From: Candidatus Aminicenans sakinawicola JGI OTU-1
GTDB taxonomy: Bacteria; Acidobacteriota; Aminicenantia; Aminicenantales; Aminicenantaceae
Direction: 5' to 3'
NCBI GenBank assembly: GCA_000493965.1
Contig: AWNV01000001.1
Location: 1 to 64,000, forward strand
DNA: 64,000 bases
The notes under the pieces were generated by a model. The model saw only the letters and a program-made list of their open reading frames with translations, did no database searches and was not told where the DNA came from. A program made the position numbers and the translations under genes. Positions 1-8,531 of the stretch are shown piece after piece. Each line of letters opens with the position of its first letter. The stretch's first letter is position 1.

Positions 1-1326
1 AAAAAGGGCATCAAGATTCATGGTGTTAAGGTTTTGGGAAAAAGAGAAGACATCCCGGATATCATTAAAAATAATAATATTGATGAGGTCCTCATTGCCC
101 TTCCTTCTGCTCATTCTAGAGATATTAGAGAAATCGTAAAGATTATCAAAGAATCCAGAAAGATGAAGACTATCAAGATATTACCCAGTACAACTGACCT
201 GATAGATGGAAGAGTCTCACTTTCGGATATCCACAAAGTTGAATTAGAAGATTTATTAGGGCGGGCACCTGTAAAGATTGATTTAGCAGCTATCAAAGAT
301 TTTATTCACAATAAAAATGTGCTTATTACAGGGGCTGGTGGATCTATAGGTTCGGAACTGGCAAAAGCAATTATTCCATTTGATCCCAGGAGTCTGGTTA
401 TTCTTGATATCGATGAGACGGAATTATTTTATCTTGTTAATAAAATCAAATATTCTAAAGCAAATATCATTCCTGTAATTGGGGACATAAAGAATGAAAC
501 AAAAATGGAAGCTTTATACAAGAAATATTCTCCTCAGATAGTTTTCCATTCTGCAGCCTACAAACATGTTCCTATTTTGGAATTCTTTCCTGATGAAGCG
601 GTAAAAACAAATATATATGGAACAGAAGTTCTTGCTGAACTTTCCTTGAAATATGATGTGGAAAAATTCATTTTCATCTCTACAGACAAAGCCATAAATC
701 CTACAAGTGTTATGGGTGCAACCAAAAGGTGTGGGGAAGAAATGATTAAGTTCTTGAATCAAAAGAACACGACAAAGTTTATTTCTGTAAGATTCGGAAA
801 TGTTTTGGGAAGCAGAGGAAGCGTCATCCCTTTATTTGAGGAACAAATAAGGAAGGGAGGACCTGTGACTGTGACTCACCCGGAAATGAAGAGATACTTT
901 ATGATTACTTCAGAAGCTGTGCTGCTTGTTCTTGAGGCTTCGGCTATTGGAGAAGGGGGTGAAGTATTTGTGCTTGACATGGGAGAGCCTATCAAGATTG
1001 TCGATCTGGCTGAGGAAATGATAAGACTTAGCGGTTATGAACCCGATGTAGACATTCCAATTGTCTTCAGCCATGTGAGAGCAGGGGAAAAATTATTTGA
1101 GGAAATATTAAGTGCCGAAGAAGGAACTGAAGAAACTGAGTATGAAAAAATATTCGTTGCCAGGGATTCTAAGGGAGCGAGATCTAAGGATTTGATAGAG
1201 AAAATAAAACATCTTATTGAAATGAGCGACCAGGATGTGAGCAAAGATGAGATTGTAAGATTGCTGAGGGAACTTGTTCCTACTTACACGCCAGCCCAAA
1301 ATAAATCGCCAATCAATTACTGGTAG
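1..1326 (+). CDS. CapD/WbpM-type nucleotide-sugar 4,6-dehydratase, 5' end cut by window
   Basis: The reading frame is open back to base 1, so the gene starts upstream of the window; the TTG at 34 is internal. The first ~90 visible residues match the nucleotide-binding-like domain that precedes the catalytic part in membrane WbpM/PglF/CapD proteins. The Rossmann glycine motif TGAGGSIG lies near 328-351. The catalytic stretch STDKAINPTSVMGATKR (about 676-729) has Met in place of the usual SDR Tyr (M-x3-K), which is typical of this subfamily. The family converts UDP-GlcNAc to the 4-keto-6-deoxy sugar, normally from a membrane-anchored protein; the expected N-terminal membrane segments would lie outside the window. 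The gene ends 42 bases before an intrinsic terminator and is probably the last of an upstream operon. The family call is firm; the exact substrate is not. Confidence 0.9.
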   Translation, partial: KKGIKIHGVKVLGKREDIPDIIKNNNIDEVLIALPSAHSRDIREIVKIIKESRKMKTIKILPSTTDLIDGRVSLSDIHKVELEDLLGRAPVKIDLAAIKDFIHNKNVLITGAGGSIGSELAKAIIPFDPRSLVILDIDETELFYLVNKIKYSKANIIPVIGDIKNETKMEALYKKYSPQIVFHSAAYKHVPILEFFPDEAVKTNIYGTEVLAELSLKYDVEKFIFISTDKAINPTSVMGATKRCGEEMIKFLNQKNTTKFISVRFGNVLGSRGSVIPLFEEQIRKGGPVTVTHPEMKRYFMITSEAVLLVLEASAIGEGGEVFVLDMGEPIKIVDLAEEMIRLSGYEPDVDIPIVFSHVRAGEKLFEEILSAEEGTEETEYEKIFVARDSKGARSKDLIEKIKHLIEMSDQDVSKDEIVRLLRELVPTYTPAQNKSPINYW

Positions 1327-1367
1327 CACACTGAATATATACTTTAATTCTTTTTTTTGTTAAGCTT

Positions 1368-1395
1368 AGAGCTTGCGAGTCAAGCTCTTTTTTTT
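1368..1395 (+). terminator. Rho-independent terminator after the CapD-like gene
   Basis: A perfect 8-bp stem (AGAGCTTG at 1368-1375, CAAGCTCT at 1381-1388) with a 5-base loop runs directly into eight T residues (1388-1395). It lies 42 bases after the stop of the dehydratase and 15 bases before the next start. It therefore separates two transcription units, unless it is read through. Confidence 0.85.
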
Positions 1396-1410
1396 AGGAA
1401 ACGATAAAAA

Positions 1411-3000
1411 ATGGCTAAAGAGAAAATGACAAAAAACATCGCCGTCGTAGGCTGCGGCTACTGGGGGAAAAATCTTGTCCGCAATTTCTATGAATTAAAC
1501 GCCCTCCATACAATCTGTGATGTTGACGAAAAGAGGCTTAAATCTTTTCAAGAAAAGTTCACAGATTTAGCTATTTCAAATGATTACAAATCACTATTAA
1601 ATATCCCAGAAATCGAAGCCGTCGTCATATCCACTCCTGCAGCAACTCATTATGCTCTTGCAAAACAAGCTTTCCTTGCCGATAAAGATGTCTTTGTTGA
1701 AAAGCCTATTGCCCTCCAATACGAAGAAGGCGGAGAACTGATCTCCCTGGCACAGCAAAAAAACAAAATCCTTATGGTCGGCCACATCCTCGAATACCAC
1801 CCCGCTGTCATCAAGCTAAAGGAGATGATTGGTTCCGGAGAACTAGGAAAGATAAACTATATCTACTCAAACCGCCTAAACCTCGGTAAATTCCGCACAG
1901 AAGAAAACATCCTGTGGAGCTTTGCTCCCCATGATATTTCCGTAATTCTATCCCTCCTGGGTGAAATGCCTTCTGAGGTATCAGCCCATGGTGGGGAATA
2001 TCTAAATCAAGATATTACAGATGTTACAGTAACAAACATGACCTTCCCCAACGGCACTAAGGCTCATATCTTTGTTTCCTGGTTACACCCCTATAAGGAA
2101 CAGAAACTCATTGTTATTGGTGATAAAAAAATGGTGGTGTTTAATGATGTTGATCCGGAAAACAAGCTTTTCTCCTATAACCATAAAATCGATTGGATCG
2201 AACGTATTCCTGTACCGCACCCTGAAGCAGCCAAACCTATCCCTATCGAAAAGTTGGAACCTCTTAAATCCGAATGCCAGCATTTCCTCGAATGTATTGA
2301 ATCCCGCAGAGTCCCTCGCACCGATGGCCAGAGCGGTCTTCGGGTTCTTAAAGTTCTGGAATTATGCCAAGAATCGCTTAAAAATAATGGCAATCTTCAA
2401 CGCTTATTACATCTAGAAAAAAAGAACTATTTTGTTCATGAAAGCTCATTTGTGGATGAGAATGTAAAAATCGGAGATGGAACAAAAATATGGCACTATT
2501 CTCATGTTCAATCTGGTACTCGTATTGGAAAGAAGTGTGTCTTGGGTCAAAATGTCAATATTGGAAACAATGTCACTATAGGAAACTTTGTAAAAATTCA
2601 AAATAATGTATCTGTTTATGAGGGTGTTACCCTTGAAGATTATGTCTTTTGTGGTCCATCTATGGTCTTTACTAATATCATCGATCCCAGGAGTAAATAT
2701 CCCCAGGCAAGTTCAAAATACTACATAAAAACTCTAGTTAAAGAAGGAGCATCCCTTGGGGCAAACTGTACTATTGTATGCGGTAATACAATTGGCCGAT
2801 TCGCATTCGTAGGGGCTGGGTCAGTTGTTACTAAGGATATCCCAGACTTTGCTCTTGCTGTTGGAAATCCTACTCGTATTGTGGGGTGGATGAGCGAAGC
2901 AGGCAAAAAACTTCATTTTGATGAAAATGGTTATGCAAATTGCGAGAAATCAAAGAAACGCTATAAACTTGAAAATGGCTTTGTCTGCGAGGTCGAATAA
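1411..3000 (+). CDS. Fused Gfo/Idh/MocA dehydrogenase and hexapeptide N-acetyltransferase (WlbA/WbpB + WbpD-like)
   Basis: This is a two-domain protein of 529 residues. Residues 1 to ~320 are a Gfo/Idh/MocA oxidoreductase: the NAD motif GCGYWG is at 14-19 and the family EKP motif at 97-99. From ~340 to ~510 it is a left-handed beta-helix acyltransferase with hexapeptide repeats (IGDGTKIWHYSHV, IGKKCVLGQNVNIG), closely resembling WbpD/WlbB. In the known di-N-acetylated mannuronic acid pathway WbpB/WlbA oxidises UDP-GlcNAcA at C3 and WbpD acetylates the 3-amino product; the aminotransferase step lies between them. The fusion puts steps 1 and 3 on one chain. A WbpI-like 2-epimerase, the later step, is at 52106. 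The start has no strong Shine-Dalgarno, but the Rossmann fold begins directly after it. Confidence 0.88.
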   Translation: MAKEKMTKNIAVVGCGYWGKNLVRNFYELNALHTICDVDEKRLKSFQEKFTDLAISNDYKSLLNIPEIEAVVISTPAATHYALAKQAFLADKDVFVEKPIALQYEEGGELISLAQQKNKILMVGHILEYHPAVIKLKEMIGSGELGKINYIYSNRLNLGKFRTEENILWSFAPHDISVILSLLGEMPSEVSAHGGEYLNQDITDVTVTNMTFPNGTKAHIFVSWLHPYKEQKLIVIGDKKMVVFNDVDPENKLFSYNHKIDWIERIPVPHPEAAKPIPIEKLEPLKSECQHFLECIESRRVPRTDGQSGLRVLKVLELCQESLKNNGNLQRLLHLEKKNYFVHESSFVDENVKIGDGTKIWHYSHVQSGTRIGKKCVLGQNVNIGNNVTIGNFVKIQNNVSVYEGVTLEDYVFCGPSMVFTNIIDPRSKYPQASSKYYIKTLVKEGASLGANCTIVCGNTIGRFAFVGAGSVVTKDIPDFALAVGNPTRIVGWMSEAGKKLHFDENGYANCEKSKKRYKLENGFVCEVE

Positions 3001-3125
3001 AGAGGAAAAAATCTTAGCCTATTCTTATGCTCGTTATGCAATAGGCATATCCTCCGGTTCTGATGCCCCACTTGTTATTTTTATAATAGTTAAAAAACCA
3101 ACATTCTGTGACCTTTATGTCTATA

Positions 3126-3155
3126 TTGACTTTACTGTAATTAATTGGGTATACT
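3126..3155 (+). promoter_or_regulatory. Sigma70-like promoter at the head of the glycan operon
   Basis: TTGACT (3126-3131) is followed after 18 bases by TATACT (3150-3155), close to the -35 and -10 consensus. It lies in the 270-base gap between the fusion gene and the MarR-like regulator, which holds no credible coding sequence. The predicted start near 3162 leaves a leader of about 110 bases that contains the ops-like element. The call rests on consensus match and position only. Confidence 0.5.
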
Positions 3156-3224
3156 TGTTCAGAGCATGAACGCACTGTTTCTGATATGCTTGTTATTCAA
3201 AAAGAGGCGGATTTAGATTCCAAC

Positions 3225-3235
3225 GGCGGTAGCTT
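3225..3235 (+). promoter_or_regulatory. ops-like element (RfaH/NusG-paralogue recruitment site)
   Basis: GGCGGTAGCTT matches the conserved core GGCGGTAG and much of the rest of the ops pause element found in JUMPstart leaders of enterobacterial polysaccharide operons. It sits about 60 bases downstream of a predicted start site and 35 bases upstream of the EPS regulator, where such an element works. The rest of the 39-bp JUMPstart sequence is not recognisable. No NusG-like gene is in the window, so the partner protein would be encoded elsewhere. Confidence 0.45.
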
Positions 3236-3270
3236 ACCTTTAACGTATTTCCTCAACAGCTAGACTAAAG

Positions 3271-3573
3271 ATGGATGTTCTAATAATCCTAAAGGAACTG
3301 TCAAAGGACAAAACCCTCTCACAGCGTGACCTTTCTAAAAAAGTTGGTTTCAGCCTTGGAAAGGTGAACTATATCCTGAATGCCATTATTGACAAAGGTT
3401 TGGTGAAAGTGGAGAAGTTCAAAAACTCAAAGAAAAAGATTGCCTATATGTATATTCTCACACCCAAAGGTACGGCGAAAAAGATGGATCTGACGTATCA
3501 TTTTTTAAAGAAGAAAATGCATGAATACGATGCCTTAAGGATAGAGATTGAAGAACTAAAGAAGGACTTATAG
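3271..3573 (+). CDS. EPS-associated MarR-like winged-helix regulator
   Basis: This 100-residue protein has the pattern of the small 'EPS-associated MarR family' regulators found at the head of exopolysaccharide loci. It has a helix-turn-helix (residues ~16-40, LSQRDLSKKVGFSLGKVNYILNAI), a wing (~45-70, FKNSKKKIAYMYILTPKG), and a C-terminal helix with heptad-like spacing (~78-100) that probably dimerises. It follows the sigma70-like promoter and ops-like element and precedes wzz by 156 bases, so it probably controls this operon. The start is the first ATG in frame after an upstream stop; no clear Shine-Dalgarno is visible. The family assignment is strong; its DNA site and signal are unknown. 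Confidence 0.88.
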   Translation: MDVLIILKELSKDKTLSQRDLSKKVGFSLGKVNYILNAIIDKGLVKVEKFKNSKKKIAYMYILTPKGTAKKMDLTYHFLKKKMHEYDALRIEIEELKKDL

Positions 3574-3729
3574 AAAAGAAGCAGTATAAAGAATTATCTT
3601 CAGAATTATAAAAAGAGAAAGATAATACAATAATAAAAGTGATTACATTAATCTTGGGAAAAATTATAATGTATGTGCTAACTTTGCCAAAACTTCACAA
3701 ATCTAATAATATGGGAGGTTCAATAGAAG

Positions 3730-4842
3730 ATGGAAAAACCAGAATATAAGGACAATTATTACGAGGATAGGATCAATCTGTATGATTATCTTCAGACTAT
3801 CTGGAGGTGGAAGTTCATTATTGTTGGGATTGTTATCTTGTCAGTTATTGCAGCTTTATTTATGAGTTTCAGAATAACGCCTGTATACAGGGTATCAGCT
3901 TCATTAAGTCCTGGGGAGATCGAGGAGCTAGATAAGGAAACCATGAAGGTTGAAGTTATATCGGTGGATTCAATCGAGAATATTGTTTCCTATATTAATG
4001 GCGGGATTTATAACCCGAAGATTTTTACTGCATTAAATATCGATCCCTTTGGCTTGCAACTCAATGCCAAGAAACCAGGAGAGGCATACATTATTAATGT
4101 GATTTATGATACAACAAATCCTGCTCAGGGTGAAGTAATTATGAAAGAACTGCTGAACCAGATAGAAAAGTCTTATTCGTGGAAAATTAAATCGAAGATA
4201 GACAAGCTTAAAATGATGTTAAATAAGATTGTATTTTACATAAACAAGGTAAAACTGCTAAAAACTGTAGAAAATAAGATGACAAGGCAGATCAAAATGT
4301 TTGATGACAATACAGAGTCTATCATGAAACAAAGAGACCGTTTGTTGAGTGAAAGTGGTGGAGGAGATCCGGTTGTTTTGTTGCTCTATTCAAACACTAT
4401 TCATCAGAATATAGCTTATAAAGATATATTAAATACAACCCTCCAGATGAACATTGAGGAACAAGGAGTTCAGCAGAAGTCACTTGAAACTTTAGAAAGT
4501 GAATTTAGTAATGAGTTTTTAATAATGGAAAAATTAATAGCAAAAGACAATATGGTGTATGAATTTTCAGAGTTTCTCTCAAAGTATGATTACTTATTGG
4601 AGGAAAGGCCAAGTATTAAACCTTTATTAGAAAAACTTGAAGAAGCAAAGACTAAGGAGGAAGCCGCAGATTTTGAGTTAATTCGTGTGGTACAAGAACC
4701 TTTTACAAGCTCTAAACCCATTGAACCAAGAAGGACAAGAATGATCATGATAAGTGTGGTTTTATCTCTTTTCTTAGGCTTTTTTCTGGCATTAATTATA
4801 GATTTTATAAAAAAGAACAAGGCCTCCTCTAATCAAGGTTGA
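3730..4842 (+). CDS. wzz: Wzz-type chain-length determinant (polysaccharide co-polymerase)
   Basis: A 370-residue inner-membrane protein with the PCP layout: a short cytoplasmic N-terminus, TM1 at ~28-48 (FIIVGIVILSVIAALFMSF), a long mostly helical periplasmic domain, then the proline-rich stretch before TM2 (SSKPIEPRRTRM) and TM2 at ~338-358. No Walker A/B kinase domain or C-terminal Tyr cluster is present, so it is a PCP-1/Wzz type and not a Wzc. Such proteins set polymer length together with Wzy; two Wzy-like candidates lie at 47582 and 56806. A good Shine-Dalgarno (GGGAGG, 3713-3718) supports the start. Confidence 0.85.
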   Translation: MEKPEYKDNYYEDRINLYDYLQTIWRWKFIIVGIVILSVIAALFMSFRITPVYRVSASLSPGEIEELDKETMKVEVISVDSIENIVSYINGGIYNPKIFTALNIDPFGLQLNAKKPGEAYIINVIYDTTNPAQGEVIMKELLNQIEKSYSWKIKSKIDKLKMMLNKIVFYINKVKLLKTVENKMTRQIKMFDDNTESIMKQRDRLLSESGGGDPVVLLLYSNTIHQNIAYKDILNTTLQMNIEEQGVQQKSLETLESEFSNEFLIMEKLIAKDNMVYEFSEFLSKYDYLLEERPSIKPLLEKLEEAKTKEEAADFELIRVVQEPFTSSKPIEPRRTRMIMISVVLSLFLGFFLALIIDFIKKNKASSNQG

Positions 4843-4897
4843 TGCTTACTCAATAGCTATTATCAGGTATTTCTATATCCTATGAAGAGACTTAACT

Positions 4898-5917
4898 GTG
4901 TTGTTTGAAGACTTAAATATTCTTGTTGTAGGAACCGGTTCAATCGGGACGCGACATATAAAGAATTTGCTTTCTTTAAAAATATCTGTGTCTGCTTATA
5001 GTTATAGAGCAGAAAGGATTAGGCCATTGTCTAAAAAATATGGGATTAGAGTCTTCCCGTCAATAGATAGTGCTTTTGATTCTGAACCAGATGCAGTAAT
5101 AATTAGTAATCGTACAGATCAGCATATGGAGACAGCACTTTCAGCGGCAGAGAGAGGTATTCATATATATATTGAAAAGCCATTGTCAAACAGCATGAAA
5201 GGGATTGATGAGTTGAGGAGTCTTATGGAGTCAAAATCACTCATTATTGAAGTTGGATGTATGATGAGATTTAATCCAGGTCTGAGAACAATACAGGAAC
5301 TTCTGGAAAGGGGCGAAATTGGCAAGCCCTATTTTGCAAGGGTATGTGTTGGACAGTATCTGCCTGATTGGCGTCCTGAACAGGATTACAATCAGTCGTA
5401 CAGTGCAAAATTAGATTATGGTGGTGGTGTCTTGTTTGACCTGATTCATGAATTGGATTATCTCTACTGGTGGTTTGGTCCTGTTTCTGATGTGTCCGCA
5501 TTTCTTGATCATGTATCTGAGCTAGAGATTGAAACGGAAGATGTTGCCCAGATTCTCCTGAGATTTGGCAATGGATTGGTTGCTCAGGTTGAAATGGATT
5601 ATCTCAGCCCCTTCTTCAGACGAAATTGTGAAGTTGTTGGGAGTAAAGGTATTATCTCATGGAATAACAATTCTGGTAAAGTAACACTAAAGATTAAAGG
5701 AACGTCAGAGGCACGTGTTTTCGATCAACCGGTTTCATTTGAAAGGAATACCATGTTTGTCGATCATATGATACACTTTTTGAATAGGATAAAAAAAGGT
5801 GGTGATCCGGCGGTTAGTCTTGAAGACGGAATTAATGTTCTTAAAGTGGCATTAGCTGCGCACAGGGCTTCAGAAACCAGAAGGGCTGTCAGGCCATCTG
5901 AGGTCAAGAGAAAATAA
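4898..5917 (+). CDS. Gfo/Idh/MocA-family oxidoreductase
   Basis: A 339-residue NAD(P)-dependent oxidoreductase of full family length. The N-terminal Rossmann motif is VVGTGSIGTRHIKNLL (about 10-25), the EKP motif follows in IYIEKPLSNS, and a C-terminal alpha/beta domain (GGGVLFDLIHELDYLYWWFG) carries the conserved His region. It is the first gene of the nonulosonic acid block and lies 8 bases before a CMP-sugar synthetase. It probably acts on a sugar nucleotide or sugar intermediate of that pathway, but the substrate cannot be read from sequence. The start is GTG 4898 or TTG 4901; both keep the fold intact. Confidence 0.82.
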   Translation: MLFEDLNILVVGTGSIGTRHIKNLLSLKISVSAYSYRAERIRPLSKKYGIRVFPSIDSAFDSEPDAVIISNRTDQHMETALSAAERGIHIYIEKPLSNSMKGIDELRSLMESKSLIIEVGCMMRFNPGLRTIQELLERGEIGKPYFARVCVGQYLPDWRPEQDYNQSYSAKLDYGGGVLFDLIHELDYLYWWFGPVSDVSAFLDHVSELEIETEDVAQILLRFGNGLVAQVEMDYLSPFFRRNCEVVGSKGIISWNNNSGKVTLKIKGTSEARVFDQPVSFERNTMFVDHMIHFLNRIKKGGDPAVSLEDGINVLKVALAAHRASETRRAVRPSEVKRK

Positions 5918-5925
5918 GGAAACAA

Positions 5926-6645
5926 ATGAATGCAGGTATGGTGCTCGGACTTATTCCAGCAAGGGGTGGATCAAAAGGAATAAAAAAGAAAAACATAAGA
6001 AATCTTCTAGGAAAACCTTTAATTTCTTATACAATCGAGTGTGCACGTGCCTGTTCTTTCATAGATAAGGTAATCGTTTCTACAGACGATCCGGAGATTG
6101 CAGAAATTTCAAAAGAATGGGGAGCTGAAGTCCCTTTTATGAGACCTCCAGAGTTAGCAAAGGATAACACACCGATGCTGCCAGTTATGCAGCATGCCAT
6201 AGAAACAGCTGAGACTGTGTATAAAGAAAAGGTGAATATTTTGATATTGTTAGATCCAACCAGTCCGCTTCGTAAGGTTAAGGATATTGAACAGGCCTTA
6301 TCAATATTTAATAAAGATAAAACCTGTCAGGCTGTAGTCTCAGGATGTGAAGCGCACCGCAGTCCTTATTTTAATATGGTTCGTTTAGAAGATGATTTTG
6401 TCCAAATATTGATACGTTCAGACAAAGATATAGGCTGCCGCCAGGATTGTCCTCCTGTGTTTGATCTGGATTCCACCGTATGGATGTATTCAAGAGAGGC
6501 AATTATGGATATGGGTAAGAGAATCCCTCCTTGCACTCGTCTTTACATAGTTCCGGAAGAACGATTTAGTCATATTGATACTGAATTAGATTTCAAAATT
6601 GTTGAATTCTTAATGAGAGAATCAAGGAAGGTTACAAATGCCTGA
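5926..6645 (+). CDS. CMP-nonulosonic acid synthetase (NeuA/LegF/PseF-like), copy 1
   Basis: A 239-residue cytidylyltransferase. The N-terminal nucleotide-binding motif LIPARGGSKGIKKKNI is the signature of CMP-sialic/legionaminic/pseudaminic acid synthetases, and the conserved STDDPEIAEISKEWGAEVPFMRP and LDPTSPLRKVKDIE regions follow. The family transfers CMP from CTP to the anomeric carbon of a nonulosonic acid in the cytoplasm. The gene overlaps the next one by 8 bases (ATGCCTGA). A second, divergent member is at 23468, so the two may activate different acids. Which one is LegF is not certain. Confidence 0.9.
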   Translation: MNAGMVLGLIPARGGSKGIKKKNIRNLLGKPLISYTIECARACSFIDKVIVSTDDPEIAEISKEWGAEVPFMRPPELAKDNTPMLPVMQHAIETAETVYKEKVNILILLDPTSPLRKVKDIEQALSIFNKDKTCQAVVSGCEAHRSPYFNMVRLEDDFVQILIRSDKDIGCRQDCPPVFDLDSTVWMYSREAIMDMGKRIPPCTRLYIVPEERFSHIDTELDFKIVEFLMRESRKVTNA

Positions 6646-7492
6646 TTATTCTAAAATTCCTGAACTACATAAAGTTGATTCAATCTTTGGCCTGACAGAG
6701 AAAGTAGCAGTTATTTTTGGTGGAGCGGGAACGATGGGACAACAGTTTGCCATTACATTGGGATATGCAGGTGCAAAGGTTGTACTTTCTGATGTTGATG
6801 CCAAAAAATGCAAAGCTGTGGCAGAGGAAGTAGCCGCTCTCACCAGCACTTCAATAATTGGGCTGAAATGTGATGCAAGCAAAGAAGGGCAGGTTCAAGA
6901 ATTATTTAAAAAGGTTTATGACACGTATGAAAAAATTGATATCCTCATATATAACGTCATGGCAAAGCCAGATGGATATTACAAACCCTTAAATCAGTAT
7001 CCTGTCAGTACATGGGAAGGTGTTTTAAAGGGAAATCTGACAGGTGCCTTCTTATGCTGCCGGGAGGCTGTGAAATACATGGAAAAATCCCATGGAGGTT
7101 CTATTGTTTTAACATCTTCAGTGTACGGCATTGTGGGGCCAGACCAGAGGATTTACAAAAACTGTTCACCAAAGAAAAATATTTATGGAGGCGCTGATCC
7201 GTTGAACTGCCCTGCCTCTTATTCCGCATCCAAGGCAGGGCTGATAGGATTAGCAAGACATCTTGCAACATTATGGGGAGAATCCAATATAAGAGTAAAC
7301 GTTCTTGTCCCGGGTGGTGTTTATGACAGCCAGGAAGAGTCATTTCATAATGAATATGTCAAACGCACTCCCTTGGGGAGAATGGCAGTCTGGTCTGATT
7401 ATAACGGTGCAATCCTCTTCCTTGCAAGTGATGCATCCCGTTATATGACAGGCGCGACTCTGGTCATTGATGGTGGATGGACAGCCTGGTGA
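6638..7492 (+). CDS. Short-chain dehydrogenase/reductase (PtmA-like)
   Basis: A classical SDR of 284 residues. The cofactor glycine motif is GGAGTMG (28-34), the catalytic Ser lies in LTSSVYGIVG, and the Tyr/Lys pair is YSASK with Tyr 195 and Lys 199. The usual NNAG is changed to NVMA. Its place between a CMP-sugar synthetase and a NeuB-like synthase matches PtmA-type SDRs in Campylobacter-like legionaminic acid clusters, whose exact reaction is not settled. Overlap with both neighbours' control regions suggests translational coupling. Confidence 0.85.
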   Translation: MPDYSKIPELHKVDSIFGLTEKVAVIFGGAGTMGQQFAITLGYAGAKVVLSDVDAKKCKAVAEEVAALTSTSIIGLKCDASKEGQVQELFKKVYDTYEKIDILIYNVMAKPDGYYKPLNQYPVSTWEGVLKGNLTGAFLCCREAVKYMEKSHGGSIVLTSSVYGIVGPDQRIYKNCSPKKNIYGGADPLNCPASYSASKAGLIGLARHLATLWGESNIRVNVLVPGGVYDSQEESFHNEYVKRTPLGRMAVWSDYNGAILFLASDASRYMTGATLVIDGGWTAW

Positions 7493-7496
7493 TAAA

Positions 7497-8531
7497 ATGG
7501 AATTTCAGATAGGTCAACGTAAAATTGGTTTAGAATATCCTCCCTTCATAATTGCCGAGGTGGGTATTAATCATGAGGGGAGTTTTGATAAGGCAATACA
7601 GTGTGTGGATGCTGCAGTCAAGGCAGGGGCTGACTGTGTAAAATTTCAAAGTCATATCACTGAGGCTGAGATGATTCCATCAGATATGAAACCAGGTGAG
7701 ATATCCAAGGAGCGCCTTTGGGACATAATAAAGAGATGTGAACTGACAGCAGATGAGGAAAGACAAATTAAGGAATACTGTGAAAAGAAAGGGATTATTT
7801 ACCTCTGTACTCCCTTTTCTAGAGAGGCAGCAGACCGTCTACTGTCCATGAATGTATCAGCTTTCAAGATAGGCTCTGGTGAATGTAACAATATCCCTCT
7901 ATTGGAACATGTCGCCCGGTTTGGAAAACCAATAATATTGTCAACTGGAATGAATGATATAGAATCCATTAAAAAATCAGTTGTGGCCATTCATAGATAT
8001 GACACACCTCTCATGCTGATGCACTGTACTTCTATGTATCCAACCCCATATGAAAAGGTTCGTCTTGGTGCTATTAAAAAGCTACAGGAGGCTTTTGATT
8101 TACCGATCGGGCTGAGTGACCATTCTATCGGTATATACACATGTCTTGGTGCTGTCGCATTGGGTGCATCTGCCCTTGAAAAACACTTCACGGTAACTCG
8201 TAAGTGGCCTGGACCTGACGTGCCAATTTCTATAGAGCCTGATGAGCTGGCAGAGTTAGTGAAAGGTTCAAAGGCCATATTTTCAGCCCTTGGTGGCCAA
8301 AAGACTATCTTGCCAGAGGAACAACCGGTCATAGATTTTGCGTATGCCTCTGTTGTGACCATTGCTCCTGTAATGGCCGGTGAAGTGTTTTCTCTTGAAA
8401 ACACATGGGTAAAAAGACCTGGTACTGGAGCTATTTTAGCATCTGAACTTGACAGAGTACTGGGTAAGAAAGCTTCTATAGATATTAAAAAGGACTCTCA
8501 GATTAGCCCAAATGACGTTGAAAATTGGTAG
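7497..8531 (+). CDS. NeuB-family nonulosonic acid synthase with SAF domain, copy 1
   Basis: The start at ATG 7497 is preferred over 7467 because it directly precedes the conserved N-terminus and does not overlap the SDR stop. The 344-residue protein has a NeuB TIM barrel (FIIAEVGINHEGSFDKA, GADCVKFQSH, FKIGSGECNN, STGMNDIESI, LSDHSIGIYT, EKHFT) and a C-terminal antifreeze-like SAF domain (about 285-340). These enzymes condense PEP with an N-acyl-mannosamine-type sugar to give a nine-carbon ulosonic acid. The HCTSMYPTPYEKVRLGAI stretch is closer to the sialic acid branch than that of the second copy at 17053, so the two probably have different substrates. It overlaps the next gene by 20 bases. 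Confidence 0.88.
   Translation: MEFQIGQRKIGLEYPPFIIAEVGINHEGSFDKAIQCVDAAVKAGADCVKFQSHITEAEMIPSDMKPGEISKERLWDIIKRCELTADEERQIKEYCEKKGIIYLCTPFSREAADRLLSMNVSAFKIGSGECNNIPLLEHVARFGKPIILSTGMNDIESIKKSVVAIHRYDTPLMLMHCTSMYPTPYEKVRLGAIKKLQEAFDLPIGLSDHSIGIYTCLGAVALGASALEKHFTVTRKWPGPDVPISIEPDELAELVKGSKAIFSALGGQKTILPEEQPVIDFAYASVVTIAPVMAGEVFSLENTWVKRPGTGAILASELDRVLGKKASIDIKKDSQISPNDVENW

Noticed and set aside
2072..2416. 114-codon frame inside the WlbA/WbpD-like gene
   Set aside because: It lies fully within a well-supported gene in another frame and has no family features.
2918..3169. Open frame of 83 codons across the end of the fusion gene and the control region
   Set aside because: It overlaps the fusion gene in another frame, has no ribosome-binding site or recognisable domain, and runs across the predicted promoter.
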